Part shown: piece by piece, positions 19,957 to 32,700 of the stretch
How the letters are laid out: each line of letters begins with the position of its first letter
How positions within the stretch are numbered: position 1 is the stretch's first letter
NCBI GenBank assembly: GCA_038373865.1
Contig: JAXGGA010001128.1
Location: 62,001-126,000 of the forward strand
Direction of reading: 5' to 3'
DNA from: Uloborus plumipes
Taxonomy: Eukaryota > Arthropoda > Arachnida > Araneae > Uloboridae
Length of the DNA stretch: 64,000 nt
Made by a program: the position numbers and the translations under genes
The notes under the pieces: generated by a model
Database searches by the model: none
Told to the model about the DNA's origin: nothing
The model's input: only the letters and a program-made list of their open reading frames with translations

Positions 19957-21593
19957 ATTATCTTTAAATGAGTTCTGTAACATTTCCTTTGTTCATTTAT
20001 TTTGATATTTTCTCATTCTATTATTATAGTTAGAAAATGTGGTTCAACTGTCGTACTATTCGTATTTCTTAACTTTGTGTAGCTATGCTATACGACCACT
20101 TTTGCTAGAAATATAGAAATTTGAGTGTTAAAATTAATTTTCAAAATGCATAAATGAATCTTTGAATTCTGTAAAAAAGGCAAAATTAAGAAGTGTTTAG
20201 TTCATATTATATTTAATTTAATGCATATTAGCTTTTCTGGAAAGTTGGATTTTACTAAACCTTCAAAGGAGGCATGCCTTCTATTTAGGAAACCAAGATC
20301 TGACTAAATATTCATCTCACAAAAATCTTACATTTTAAGATAGAAAAATATTCTTTTTGTTTGTATTAGAAAGACAATTCATTACTTCTTTTCGTAATCA
20401 ACTTCTAAGTTGTATTTTTTTTTTCTTTTCATTTTTAAATAGACTAATGTAGTCTAAATATGAAACTGTTGTGATCTTTTTAAATTAGTCTTATTGCAAA
20501 ATGAAATGAGATAGACAACTCAGTTTTGTAAAGTGTTTTATATGTTAATACAATCCATTCTCTATTTCAACTTCACAAGATGCCTTAAAAGAATCAGGCA
20601 TTCTTTTACAAATTCTGGAAAAGTTGTGGAAATTATTTTATCATAAAAAAAATTGTTAAGTAAAAAGGACAAAAAATTAATGAATGAATTGTGAAGCTCA
20701 TTATACAATAAAAGTTTTATTCATTCTAGAAAATTGTTTTCTATTTACTAAAATTGTAGAACAACTTAATGGATTCATAAATTAATTTTGGAATATTTCT
20801 TTAACTCAACATTGTAAACTATGACAAATTATAAATTTTATTTCAATCAGCGTCTTACGAGGGTTTTAAAATTAATTAAACACTGCAGCTTTTACAAATA
20901 TGTTTACAAACTGAACTTGATATGCATGTTCACATAAATGTACATTTAAAATCATACTTTTCTTTGACATATTTAATAAACCTTCCACTTTACAATGATG
21001 CAATCAAAGCAATAATTTTTCACAAAACATTCAATTTCTTTTTTTGAACATGATTCAAGTTTTTAGAAAAATATAAGAACTGATCAGGAACGATTGTCAA
21101 TGACAAAAATTTGATTTTAGAGATCAGCATCAGTTATCTGGCTAACAGCAACATTATACATTTTTTAAAAATTTACACATAACACTGATAAACAATATTT
21201 TAAAAGTTCTATTTGTGCCAAACATTTTTGCGTGGCTTATCACAATGCACTGTCAGAAGAAACAACTTTTATATTTACCTATGACAAATATTGTATGAAG
21301 AGTTTGCTTAATATTTTGCATCACAATTTTGATCTGCATAGTCAATAATCTTTACAATATATTACATATTAACATTGATTCTCAATATTATAATAATCTA
21401 ATTCTGCCACCACATCTAGATTTTAATCTGAAACATCCAAGAGTTTTCGTAGAGTATTGAAACTTGTCTAATTTTTCCCCCAGTCCACATATTTGTTGCG
21501 TTCTATAACTGATTGTGTTACAAACTGATTGATAATGTGAAAAATATTTTTAAATAAGTTATTTCATGCTGTGCAATATTAGTGTTGCTAATA
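19957..21593. other. Intergenic, nothing recognised
   Basis: AT-rich sequence between the two gene ends. No ORF with a motif, no inverted ends, no RNA gene seen. Confidence 0.4.
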
Positions 21594-22124
21594 CAGTAAC
21601 CCCTTGTTATACCGCGCCTCGTTATATCGCTCATTTGGATATATCAATCTTTTCTTTTGTCTCCAAAAAAAAAAAAAAAAACTTTTAGTTCAAAACCATT
21701 TTTGAGAAAATATGTAAGATGCTCAGAAAAGGTCTCTTTCTCATTTATTTTGTCATCAATGAACAAAACGAAGGTTCTTCTATTCTTCTGAATTTGCTGA
21801 AAAGAAGCAGCAAATTCCTGTCACCCAAACTTGCATACTGCAGAAACAGTTTGGAAACTACTGAACACTTTCTTTTGTATTGATACAATGAGTTAAAAGC
21901 ATCTGTTAGTAATGTGTAGTAGTAATCTGTAAAAGTTATATTTTTTTGTTACTTTTGACTGAAAAAAAAATAATATGTATAAGCTAATGTTCGAATAAAT
22001 GAATTTGTATGCATGTGCACGTATACTTTACTTGCATGCTGGACAGAAAACTATTTTTATGACCTCAGATATATCGCGCTTTTTTCTTGTCCCCCGAAAA
22101 GCGCGATATAACGAGGGGTTACTG
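21594..22124. mobile_element. Tigger/pogo-like MITE
   Basis: Inverted ends CAGTAACCCCTTGTTATA and TATAACGAGGGGTTACTG; TA on the left, a decayed TA on the right. CAGT plus CCTCGTTATA-type ends are usual for pogo/Tigger elements. Non-coding. Confidence 0.75.
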
Positions 22125-23934
22125 CAGTAAATCTTTAATTTATTAAATTAAAATGAATAACACAAAATCGAATGATTTATTTCTTAGTTCTATGTATTTT
22201 GTAACTTACGGAAAAGTTTTTTTTAAATGATTTTTTTTTATTTTAGTTATACTTAAATGATATTATGTTCATATGTTTATAGAGTATTATACAATTTTTA
22301 TTTTTGTTGATTGTGTATAAATAATTCCACCTTATTCCTAGGAAAGAAAAATGCATGTGAATGTATGGCAAATATCTCCAGTATTTTACGAAATTAAAAC
22401 ATAGGCTACGTACCTCTACTGGCTGGTAAAAATTAGGCAAAATATAATTTCAGTTTGTTGAAAATTGCTGTTTGAAAGAAGACGTAATCCTGGGTAAATA
22501 TTAAGAAATATTAATTGAATAATTTTTAAATCAATACTTCATATTCACCCAAATCCGTGAAAAATCATTAATTTCTTGATATAATATTTTCGATTATTTT
22601 AACAATTTTTCCCCTTACAAAATATGCAACTTAAAGCGATAATTCGCCTGATAAAATACTATGTTCAAGGTTAAATTCATAAGTGTGTTTATGATAGGAG
22701 AGCCATTCATATGAAATAATTTTTAATGAATGAATTAAAATTTCTGAAGCTGACAATAGCGAAATGAAATTTGAGCAAAAAAAAATTGCTATCACTCATA
22801 CTCCAATTCTGATGAAACAATGTAAACAGGCTTTAAATAAAAAGATATTCACAGCACTAAATAAGTTTTTTGACTTTAGTGGAAAAACTAAGGTAATTTA
22901 CAAATGCATAAATAAAAATTTCTCCTTATAAAATTATACATATACTACATATTTACAAAATAAAATAAATATTTTGTAGAAATAAAAACAATTGCTGTAG
23001 AATGGATCATGTTGTGTACATGATAATAAATAATGTGTGAATAAAACAGCTATAATATTTACAAAAACGACTTAGAAAAATACATGCACATGCTTTACAA
23101 CACATAAAACATTCTTAAATTAAATGTAAATAATAAAAAAATCTATGGAATTCATTTTACAAAATGAAACATTAAAATATATGCTATATTACAATAAATG
23201 AGGTTTTTTTATTCACTAGACATTATTCATCGTCTCTCACATCTTTTTCTACTTTTCTTTCTTCTCTCAAATTTCAGTAATTCTTTTCCCTTCATTCAAA
23301 TGACAAAATAGCACAGAAATATGATATTGGTCCTGAATCTTTTCCCGGAACTTGTTTTTTGCTTTTTGCACCAATATATGTGTTCTTTTTTTTTAATCCC
23401 ACCATTTTTTCGCCAAACATAATTTAAAAAACAATGTATTTCCTTGCTGATAAAACTTTTATAAAAATAATACAATTTCAAGCCAATAATTTGATTTGAA
23501 GTAGGCAATTTGAACTCATTGATTAGACATTGATATATTTCCAAATTTTCAAAAGCTGTGTCAGATATTTACTGCTGTCTATTTGAAAAATTCATAGATG
23601 TTAGTTCTATGTTATTGAAAACGGAAAGAAAAAGCATATATGATAATTCCTTTGAAAAATATTTTTTAAACTCAATTACCACATAAACAGTTGTTTTTTT
23701 CCTATTCTAACATTTAAAACGTGTCTTTATGTTACAGGAAGCCCATACTTGGCTGATCAAGTTGATTTTCTCTGTATAAAGCCGTCAAATTTTTTAATGT
23801 ATACAAAGAAGAGGGTTTTTCTTTTCTTTTTTTTTACAAATAGTCCTTTGATTTTCAAAAATTGCAGCATTTAACCCCTTGAAATAGTTATCAGAGTGCT
23901 CATTTGCAATAATATATAATGCGGTACGATTCAA
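22125..23934. other. Intergenic, nothing recognised
   Basis: Very AT-rich, no supported gene or repeat boundaries. It could include distal 3' UTR of the MRCK gene, but no evidence shows this. Confidence 0.35.
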
Positions 23935-24781
23935 CCTTTAAGAACCGGGTGGTACACATGCTGTACCGGAAATCATTTTTCCTTTGAGGACGGGGGTTGA
24001 AATCTTCGCTTCTACCCTTTGGAGCCAGGGATTTTTCCAAGATTTCATACCCCCTTACTGGGGATTACAGCTTTGTATTCGAACCTTGAGGTCATAAAAC
24101 CTAAGGATGCTTGGGTTTACAAATAGATCTATTTCAAACAAGTCTAAGAAGGTTCTTCTGCCTCTATATAGAAGTTTGGTAAGACCTTATTTGGAGTATG
24201 CTGTTCAGTTTTGGTCTCCTTATCTGAAGAAAGATATTAATTTATTGGAAAGGGTACAAAGAAGGGCTACAAGGTTAGTAAACGGATTTTCTAATCTAGA
24301 CTATGATTTCAGACTTAGTAGGCTTAATATGTATAGTCTTGAGCAAAGGAGAACCAGAGGGGATATGATTCAGTTATTTAAATTTATTAAAATGAATGAT
24401 GTTAGATTTCTGCACGGAAAGCAGGACAAGGGGTCATTGTTTTAAGCTGTTCAAATCTCAGGCTAATCTGGAAATTCGAAAAAATGACTATGTTAGCAGG
24501 ATAGTGGGAACTTGGAACAGTTTACCGTAAGAGGCGATAAGGAGCAAGGGAGTAGATAGCTTTAAGAGGGCCATTGATCTTCATTGGGGTCTTTAATTTG
24601 ACTAGGACCCGCCCAGTTGGGCCCAGAGCCTGCTGCTGGTCGTTGCTGTTGTATTTGTATTTGTATATAAGTGCTTACCGTTGCACCTTCCAGTCTTCAG
24701 AAAAAAGGGATCTGAGGTTCAACAGTTGTACCGCCCTTCTCGAAAGGAAAACTTCCACACGAATAGCCCGGATCCAAAAGG
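23935..24781. mobile_element. TTAA-type MITE, CCTTTAGGAACCGGGC family (copy 2), split by a LINE
   Basis: Ends CCTTTAAGAACCGGG and AGCCCGGATCCAAAAGG match copies at 15440 and 60950. The right TTAA is intact and the left one is TTCAA. The LINE at 24106-24667 interrupts it. Confidence 0.8.
24106..24667 (+). mobile_element. LINE (non-LTR) 3' fragment, CR1/jockey-like
   Basis: It encodes the end of a reverse transcriptase ORF: LLPLYRSLVRPYLEYAVQFW, then [16 protein letters not shown] and [18 protein letters not shown], with a frameshift near 24415. It ends in ATTTGTATTTGTAT. The clade is inferred from the motif and the short-repeat tail. 5' truncated. Confidence 0.88.
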
Positions 24782-25449
24782 TTAAATGAACTTTTTACAA
24801 TGTTTTCAAATTATGCTCTTTTCCCCAAGTTTCAGGACTATGTTTGTTAACATGTATTATTTAAAATTGCATCCCTTCCCCAAAAGAAAAATATCAAAAC
24901 ACTTTTTAGCATGAGGTTTTAGTGTCGGTTACTTACAATGCAGACTTTACATATGTTGCAATGCTTAAAAATTAGTATGTTCTGTTGAGGTTTAAGTAAA
25001 TAATATATAGTTCAGTAACAATTTTTCTAGTTAATGTACTGTTTTAAAGCCATCAAAGAAGGCAGCATTGAATAAAATGGAAAATGATCACCAAGATTAA
25101 AATGCTCCAAGTAACATTTTATGTTGATGAGAAAATTGAATTATTTTCAAATCTCATTTGTCCAATAGTTTAAAAATGAACTGTAGTTTTTCCCCCAGCC
25201 TACAATTTTGTTTTTCTTAATTTGGTAGGCACCTTGATTGTGCATCACATGGAATCAATTCTCACCCCATTCCAAACAAGAAATTATGGTTTTCAAAAAA
25301 TGACAAACTGCGAAAATAAAACAGGAAGATCACGCATGAGAAAACATCAAGGGGTTAAAAATAGCTCTGTGAACAAAAAGCATTTACACACATATCCACA
25401 ATATATCAACAGCCAGCAGAAAAGTTCTTTTTAAAAAAAAAACGAGAAA
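24782..25449. other. Intergenic, nothing recognised
   Basis: AT-rich. A 70-codon open frame at 25222-25434 has no recognisable motif. Confidence 0.35.
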
Positions 25450-25677
25450 CTAAAGTCCTATGCAATGAGTTACCGCCCATAAGCCAGGGCAAGGCAGAAC
25501 TGAAGCAATTGCGCCCACAGCTCAGTCACGACATCCCGAGACTGCAGTTTCGTCCTTATTCTGGACTCATCAGTCAGGAATAACCAATAACCTAGCTGGA
25601 GCTAGAAATCCTCTAATTGTAGCCAAGATAACCTTCAAACTGGTAGATAAAATTATAATTTACTTCACAGATTACTG
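25450..25677. repeat. Unclassified interspersed repeat (copy 1)
   Basis: GACTGCAGTTTCGTCCTTAT and CAGTCAGGAATAACCAATAA recur in inverse orientation at 53454-53625. A shorter match (CTGCAGTCCTT) occurs near 7580 and 34865. Possibly a SINE or a transposon end. Confidence 0.6.
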
Positions 25678-26045
25678 GTAGGGTAGACCGACTAGTGAAT
25701 GAACACTTGAGTGAATTTACTGTTTCAAAAATTCACAGCATCCTTAAAAATTGCAGCATTTGCCACATGACAGTAATATTTTTAAAAAAAATTGGGAGAG
25801 CTTTTTTGGTTCCGCATGAGGTTTTATGAGGGGTTCAAATGAAAAAAGTACCCAAACCCAGTGAATGAACACTCCTACCAGTGGACAAATGGAGCATTTT
25901 CTTTCTGTAAATGTGCCAGAAAGAAGTTACTTCTGTAGATTCATTTAAGAAAAATGTCTCAAAACTTCATTTTTTCCATGAAAAACACAGGGTGTTCAAT
26001 TGTTCGTTCACTGGAACTGTTCATTCACTGGTCGGTCTACCCTAC
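25678..26045. mobile_element. MITE, GTAGGGTAGACCGAC family
   Basis: Inverted ends GTAGGGTAGACCGACTAGTG and CACTGGTCGGTCTACCCTAC. Outside them lie CTTCAAACTGGTAGATAAAA (about 25634) and its inverse (26050-26069), so the fold-back may be larger. A diverged copy is at 63119-63526. Confidence 0.8.
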
Positions 26046-26256
26046 CTCAATTTTATCTACCAGTTTGAAGCAGGGGGCAGATACTAGGCAGGGACGATGG
26101 AGGCGATCGCCCCTCCCTCGGGGAACTGTTCACCGGTAATTTTTCAATATTGAAGTTTGAAAATGCAATTTTTTGCGAGCTTTAATGAAGTGAGGGGAAG
26201 GAGTTTCCGGGCTCTCCCTCGGAAGTATTTCAGAATTGAAGTACAGAAGTTTTGAG

Positions 26257-26443
26257 CAGGGCCTGATTACTGAATAGGCGTTGCCTAGGGCCCCCTACAA
26301 TTTAAGTGCCCCCAAATGGCTAAAATTATTATAGTCAATAGATAAAATTGTGTTATCTAATGCGTAAAATTGTAAAGCCTGAGTACAGGGGGCTCCAAAA
26401 AAGTATTTGGCCTAGGTCTTTGTAATATCTTAATCAGGTTCTG
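26257..26443. mobile_element. hAT-type MITE, CAGGGCCTGATTA family (copy 1)
   Basis: The ends are CAGGGCCTGATTA and TAATCAGGTTCTG. The flanks GTTTTGAG and CTTTTGAG differ by one base. Copies at 32188-32367 and 63733-63930. Confidence 0.8.
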
Positions 26444-26619
26444 CTTTTGAGATCAGTATTTTTGAACTAGTACCAGTATTCATAAAAAGTAGCAAAGATC
26501 AATCGCCCCTTGAAAACTTTCTGCCCTCGGTTTGAAGGTCACCTCGGCTACAACCAGAGGATACTTGCCTCCGGCTCGGTCACTGCTCGGTCCGGTCTCT
26601 GGATGTCGACCGAGGTGTC
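26444..26619 (-). other. Probable MRCK 3' UTR (proximal part)
   Basis: This follows the stop codon. The first bases stay GC-rich and then drop to AT-rich sequence up to a 187-bp hAT-type MITE at 26257-26443. No clear polyadenylation signal was picked. Confidence 0.4.
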
Positions 26620-26796
26620 CTAGCTCTGGGACTCGTAGCTGGAGGATCCTCCGTGGTCGTCGTGCAGGGGCAGGAGTGGCACCGAGGTGGCCGCAGGGGC
26701 CGTCGTCCTCCTCTCCCTGGGGCTCGGTGGGTAGCTCACGTTGGAACTGGTGTTGGAGGCGATCGAGTGGCGGGGACTAGACTGCTCGTGCGGCTC
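26620..26796 (-). CDS. gek: MRCK last coding exon with natural stop
   Basis: The acceptor is TTCCAG. It encodes 58 residues and a TAG stop, including [20 protein letters not shown], close to the SPRHSTASNSSN segment near the vertebrate MRCK C-terminus. The exon is strikingly GC-rich. Confidence 0.9.
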   Translation of the reverse strand, partial: EPHEQSSPRHSIASNTSSNVSYPPSPRERRTTAPAATSVPLLPLHDDHGGSSSYESQS

Positions 26797-29700
26797 CTGG
26801 AAAGTGCGGACCAGTTAGGGCAGTTAAAATCGAGTTGTCGCGAGTATGAGTTTGGCGTCAAAATGGACAACCTGGGTATCATTTCAATGAAACAAACACA
26901 CACACACTAAATCAATGAGTTGGGCACTCACTTCGTGACCAGAAGAATGTGCTTGTGCTGATCCAGCAGTGTGGACGCTGGGGGTCGAATGCTCTTGCGA
27001 AGACACCGAGCCGGATCCGTCTGGAGACGCAGTGTTGCCGGGCTGCTTTTGGTTCCAGGGGTTCATGAAAGATGGGTGCTTGTTTGAAGTTGAGCCTGAA
27101 TTGAAGTAATTAAATTATAGTTTAAAAAAACTAAAAAATACGCTTTTAGAGTTAATCAAACTATAAAGAGCTTTAAACCTTGATGTATTATAAGTTAGCA
27201 TGCACTTATAATACAATAGCATGTAACATAGTTTAGCCGTTAGTACTAATAACAGTATTAAATATATTACTTTTATATTTGCAAAGAACGTGAATTTTAT
27301 CTTTTATTCAGAGTTACAAACAAACCCACATGTGAAACTAATAAAAGCGTATTAAAAAAATAAGAGAAAAAGCATTTTTATTATACAAATACAAATGCAA
27401 AGACCAGCAACAGACTGGAACCAGACAGATAGGCTGGTCCTAGTAATTTATTAATTCCTAATGAAGATCAAGCAGTGGAATAGAAAAAGGGATGGTCCGG
27501 ACCCCGCCCTCGAAATTAAAATTCTATCATGAAAATGTTAATTACTTGTCCTGGTTTAAAATATGTTTTTTACTATTCAATCAATTTTGTACAGCAGTGA
27601 CTGCCTAATAACTATTTAAAATTCCCCAATTGCTCCTATTTAGAAAAACAAGCTTTAGATTTTATCTTTTCTCAGCCCATAAGTTTTTAAAAGCCACTTT
27701 CTGACTATATTTGAATCTAATTATGCAAGAAACATTTTTAATTCCAAATGAAGATAATCAGTTGTTTTGAAGGTTCCAAAATAAATTTTTAATTCTTCAT
27801 ATTGAATGTAACAACAGCCGTATGGATTAGCTTTGAGCCTGGGCTACTTATGACCTGCTGACTGCAGATTGGGCATCGCTGTTCTAGACCTAAAATGTTA
27901 TTTTAAGTCATAAAAACAGTTCAAAAATTGGCATGCTCCCCCCCCTTACCATTGTGAATTGTTCTCCGACTGCCACTTTCTTGCAAGGCTCTTGGAAGAG
28001 GTTTGGGCTGCTGAACACTTCTGGTTCTTTGAGATCGCTCGTCGGATGATACAGGAGTGGAAACGGAGGTAGGAGTTTGAATTGGAGTTTGGCACTGTTG
28101 ATTGGTAGGTTTGACCTGTTGAGTGAAAGGGAGAAATAATATTTTTACTCTAACATAAGAGTATAAATCTTTCTAACACGGAAATTCAAATTTCAGAAGT
28201 TTTACAGGAAAATCTTTAACACAGGATACTTAAAGATAATTGGACACTTAAGGCTCTTTCTTTATATACCGTATTTTCGCGTAGATAAGCCGCGGCTTAT
28301 ACGTGTTTAAAGTGTTTAAAAGCTGAATTTTAACTCCTGCGGCTTATACGCCATGGCGGCTTATACCATGTAAAAGTTTTTTTTTTTGTCTTTTTTTTTT
28401 GTTTTTGTTTTTTCAAAGTTCATGTTATGTTTAGTTATTGCTTAAAAACAAAACAAATTAGAGTCTGACATGGAAAACCAGAAATGGAACCTCATTGAAA
28501 AGATCTATTTTGAAAAGGGCAATAGCATTTCTGCTTATTCAGATGTTATTTTATTCTCCTACATCCCATAAGGAAGTGGAATAAATTAAGAAAAAAAAAA
28601 ACATCAACCATAACCAATGTGTCTAATAAAGGAAAACGAATCCAAACGAAAAACAAATTAAAAAAAAGGCCTGAAAAAAGGCCTGCCAGCTGTTGCCGTG
28701 AGGATGGAAAGTAGGGTTGCAGAAGAAACCAACTGGAGCAGAACAGGGTTACTATAAGTTGCAGTTATCGCCAAGATGTTGCAACATTTTATTTATTTAT
28801 AATATTGAAACACTATTTTCAAATCAATGTTACTACTTCTTTGTCATTGTTTTTGAACGATGTCAATACCAGTATATAGCGTAGGTGTGGGTTCTCTCGC
28901 AGATTAAATTTTTGACAAAGTTTTATGCGGCTTATACGCCGATGCGGCGTATCTGATGAAACGCATTTTTTTTCTCCCGAATTTTGCGAAGTGCTGCTTA
29001 TACGGTGGTGCAGCTTATCTACCCGAAAATACGGTAAGATGAATAATCAGCTAGGGCGAGTCATAAAGTTTCTATATACTTAGGCCATTTCTTCGTAAAT
29101 GGTATTCTTAACTTTAGAAGCCTAACATACAAAGTACACACCATCAGGGCCGTATTTAAAAGGAGGGTTTTTAGGGTTCAAATCCCCTCAGAATTTTTTC
29201 AAAACTATTCCAAAAGATGCTTTTTAATGCCCTTTTTTGCTAAAAAATAATATTATTACTAATGTGTTTGTAATTTTCTTATTTATTTCAATTTCATTTG
29301 AAAAATGAAATTATTTTTGAATGATAGTACAAATTAATTGATTTATTTGCAGTACTTATCTTTACTGTAGTTTTTGCAAACATAATTTCATTCACAACAA
29401 TACACTTTTTTAACTGGAGCGAAGATGCTTTGTACACATCAGAATTTTTTTCGTCATTAGAAAGATATGTTATTATTTTATTTTTTATCTTAATGCCCCT
29501 TAAGCATCTAATGTAACAAAAAGCAATAGAATATAGAACATGAAATCACATTTTATTTATCATATAGATTTCGCCAGTAGGTAAAACCCTCCCCGAAACA
29601 ATAGTCTGATTACTGCCTTGCACACCATCATGCTTTAACGTATTAAGCCATTTTTCAGCCAGTCCTTCGATACCATGGCTTGGGGCCGTCTGAAGCTAGG

Positions 29701-32700
29701 TCATTTGAGCTCAGAAAAAAGTCCTTATAGGGTACATTTTGTCTGATGATTCCCCCAGTGGCAGACACTAGTGGAAAATTACATTTTTCTCATGCAATAA
29801 TACCTTCTCATTAGATGTAGATTACAACTATGCGTGCATGATTGCCTTTTATCATTCGGCAAAATGGGAAGCGTCTTCGGCAAATTGAGAACTTAACTTT
29901 GCTGCGCTCCTGACCATGACTATAACACATCGTAATAATTAGCGTTATTAACACTATCTTCCAAATACTTAAAAAGAAACCTTGTAAAATTGTGCATAAA
30001 AAATTCTGGAGGTTTTAGTGCAACAAAGTGGGCTGACTGGAAGTGAGACTTACTGCAGGAAGATCCATAAGCTTCTGTAGTTGAATTCCCTCTCCTGGAC
30101 CCATATGAGAAACATGGTTGAAGTTTGTGGGTGCTGAGATCATACGAGAACGCCTCTCGGCGGTGTTTCTGAAAATCGGAAAGAACGTAAGAATCAGTAC
30201 ATGCATTTGATTAACTCGGTCATAATTAAATAGAAATTACATACATAAATACAAATAAACAATTGTGACAACCAGCAACAGGCTCTGGGCCCAACTGGGC
30301 TGGTCCTAGTCAAATCATAGACCCCAATGAAGAGAAATGGCTCTCTTAAAGCTATCTACTCCATTGCTCCTTACCGCCTCTTCGGGTAAGCTATTCCGAA
30401 TTCCCACTACCCTGCTAAAATAGTAATTTTTTCCAAATTTCCAGGTTAGCCTGAGATTTAAACAGCTTAAAACAATGACCCCTTGTCCTGCTTTCCGTGC
30501 AAAAATTTAATCCTATAACATCTTTCATTTTGATAAATTTAAACAACTGAATCATGTCTCCTCTGATTCTCCTTTGCTCAAGACTATACATATTAAGCAT
30601 TCTAAGTCTGGAATCATAGTGTAAATTAAAAAATCCATTCTCTAACCTAGTAGCCCTCCTTTGTAGCCTTTCCAATAAATTAATATCTTTCTTCAGGAAA
30701 TCATTAATATCTTTCTTGAATAAAAATGTTTCAAACAATTTTAAAACAAAAACCTGTAAACAATGCACAATGTTCAATAACAGAACCAAAGAAAATTACA
30801 TTGTTCTATCATTTTTGGGGCAGGGGCTTATAGGTAAATCTGGCACTGGACACATAATGACTTCAGAAATTTGCTAGACCATTATTAGCAGTATAACAAG
30901 ATATATATACAAATAATACAATATATATTATACAAAGAAGGGTTACAAGGTTAGTGAATGGATTTTCTAATTTAGACTATGATTGCAGACTTAGAATGCT
31001 TAATATGTATAGTCTTGAGCAAAGGAGAACCAGAGGGGACATGGTTCAGTTGTTTAAATTTATCAAAATGAAAGATGTTACGGGGTTAGATTTTTGCACG
31101 GAAAGCAGGACAATGGGTCATTGTTTTAAGCTGTTTAAATCTCAGGTAAAACTGGAAATTCGGAAAAATGAATATTTTAGCAGGGTAGTGGGAACTTGGA
31201 ATAGTTTACCCGAAGAGGCGGTAAGGAACAATGGAGTAGATAGCTTATATAAATTTAAATAACTGAATCATGTCCCCTCTAGTTCTCCTTTGCTCAACAC
31301 TATACATATTAAGTATTCTAAATCTGGAGTCATAGTCTAAGTTAGAAAATCCAAACACTAACCTTGTAGCCCTTCTTTGCACCCTTACCAATAAATTAAT
31401 ATCTTTCTTAAATAAAAATGTCTGAAAAAGTTTTAAAACAAAAACGGTAAACAATGGAAAACAAAAAATTTTATAAATTTCGGGGCAGGTTGATAGGTAA
31501 ATCACATAATGACTTGAGAAATTTTCCAGACCGCAAACTCACCCCTTCCCGACTTTGGCCTTCTCGGGCTCCCGGACCGAGAACCTCCTCCTGGTCCTGG
31601 ACAGGACCGTCCTCCCGGACCGCTCCTTCACATGGTGGATGGAGACCTCGGGGACGCGGATCTGGTTCTCCCGGTGCTGGATGTTGTGCAGGTACACGAG
31701 GTGGGGAAGCTCCGTGGCCAGCGTCAGGCACAACATTCCGGAGGAGGCAAGCGGTTTGGTCTGGAACGGACAGTCCCCAGATAAGTCACCGAAGTTTTAT
31801 GAGTTTAGTTTCTGAAGTATTAAAATTACACAAGTCTAATAATTAAAAACTATTCTATTATTCTTCAAAATGCTGTGAATGTGGTCGCGTTATGTGTTAT
31901 TAGCATTAGATGTGAAGATAAAAATACCAGAGAGCAATGATAGTAATGAAGTTCATGCTTGCTTCAGCGAAGCCTTCATTCAAAACTTACGATTGTTACT
32001 TATGTTACCATTATCACTTAATTTTAAATTCCTGATTTATTAGCAACTGAAAAGTTAGATTGTTAATTCATTTTCTCAATTTTAATGAGTGGTTTTTATT
32101 GCAGCTTGTTCAGACGTTTTCACTTCATTGATCAAACATTCATATTCAATCAGAGTAAAACTACTTTGATATTTGTTTTACTGTATGCAGGGCTTGATTA
32201 AGATATCACGGGGCCCTAGGTCAAATACTTTTTTGGGGCCCCCTGTTTTGGAGGCTTCACAATTTTAGGCATAGGATAAAACAAATTTAGGCATTGACTA
32301 CAGCAATTTTATCCATCTGGGGGTCCTAGGCCGCAGCCTATTTGGCCTTTTCAGTAATCAGGCCCTGACTGTATGAATAGTTTAAAGATTCTAAAATTCA
32401 AATATACTAAACATGACCTGAAACTTATTAAAAAAATTTTTTGAAAGCACATTTTCTAAAAAAGGAGTCTCTAAAACTTTTAAATGTTAATAGAATATGG
32501 AACATACCTTTTTTAAATTGACTGTTTGGACCCAATCTCCAGTACTAACTTCAAAGATATCTATATGAGATTCACTATATACACATAAATATTCATCCCT
32601 CTGACCTGTAAGAAAATTATGGCAAAAACAATAATCGGCCTTTTTTTACATGTAAAAAAAAAGACAAAAACTTTTTCTAGGATACTTACTAACTCCAGTA

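Noticed and set aside
26532..26910. Overlapping plus-strand open frames with GR- and S-rich translations
   Set aside because: They mirror the last MRCK coding exon and show no family motif; GC-rich DNA keeps frames open by chance.
31454..31846. Open frame of 130 codons on the plus strand
   Set aside because: It is the antisense shadow of GC-rich MRCK exon 26, which has splice sites and family motifs on the minus strand.
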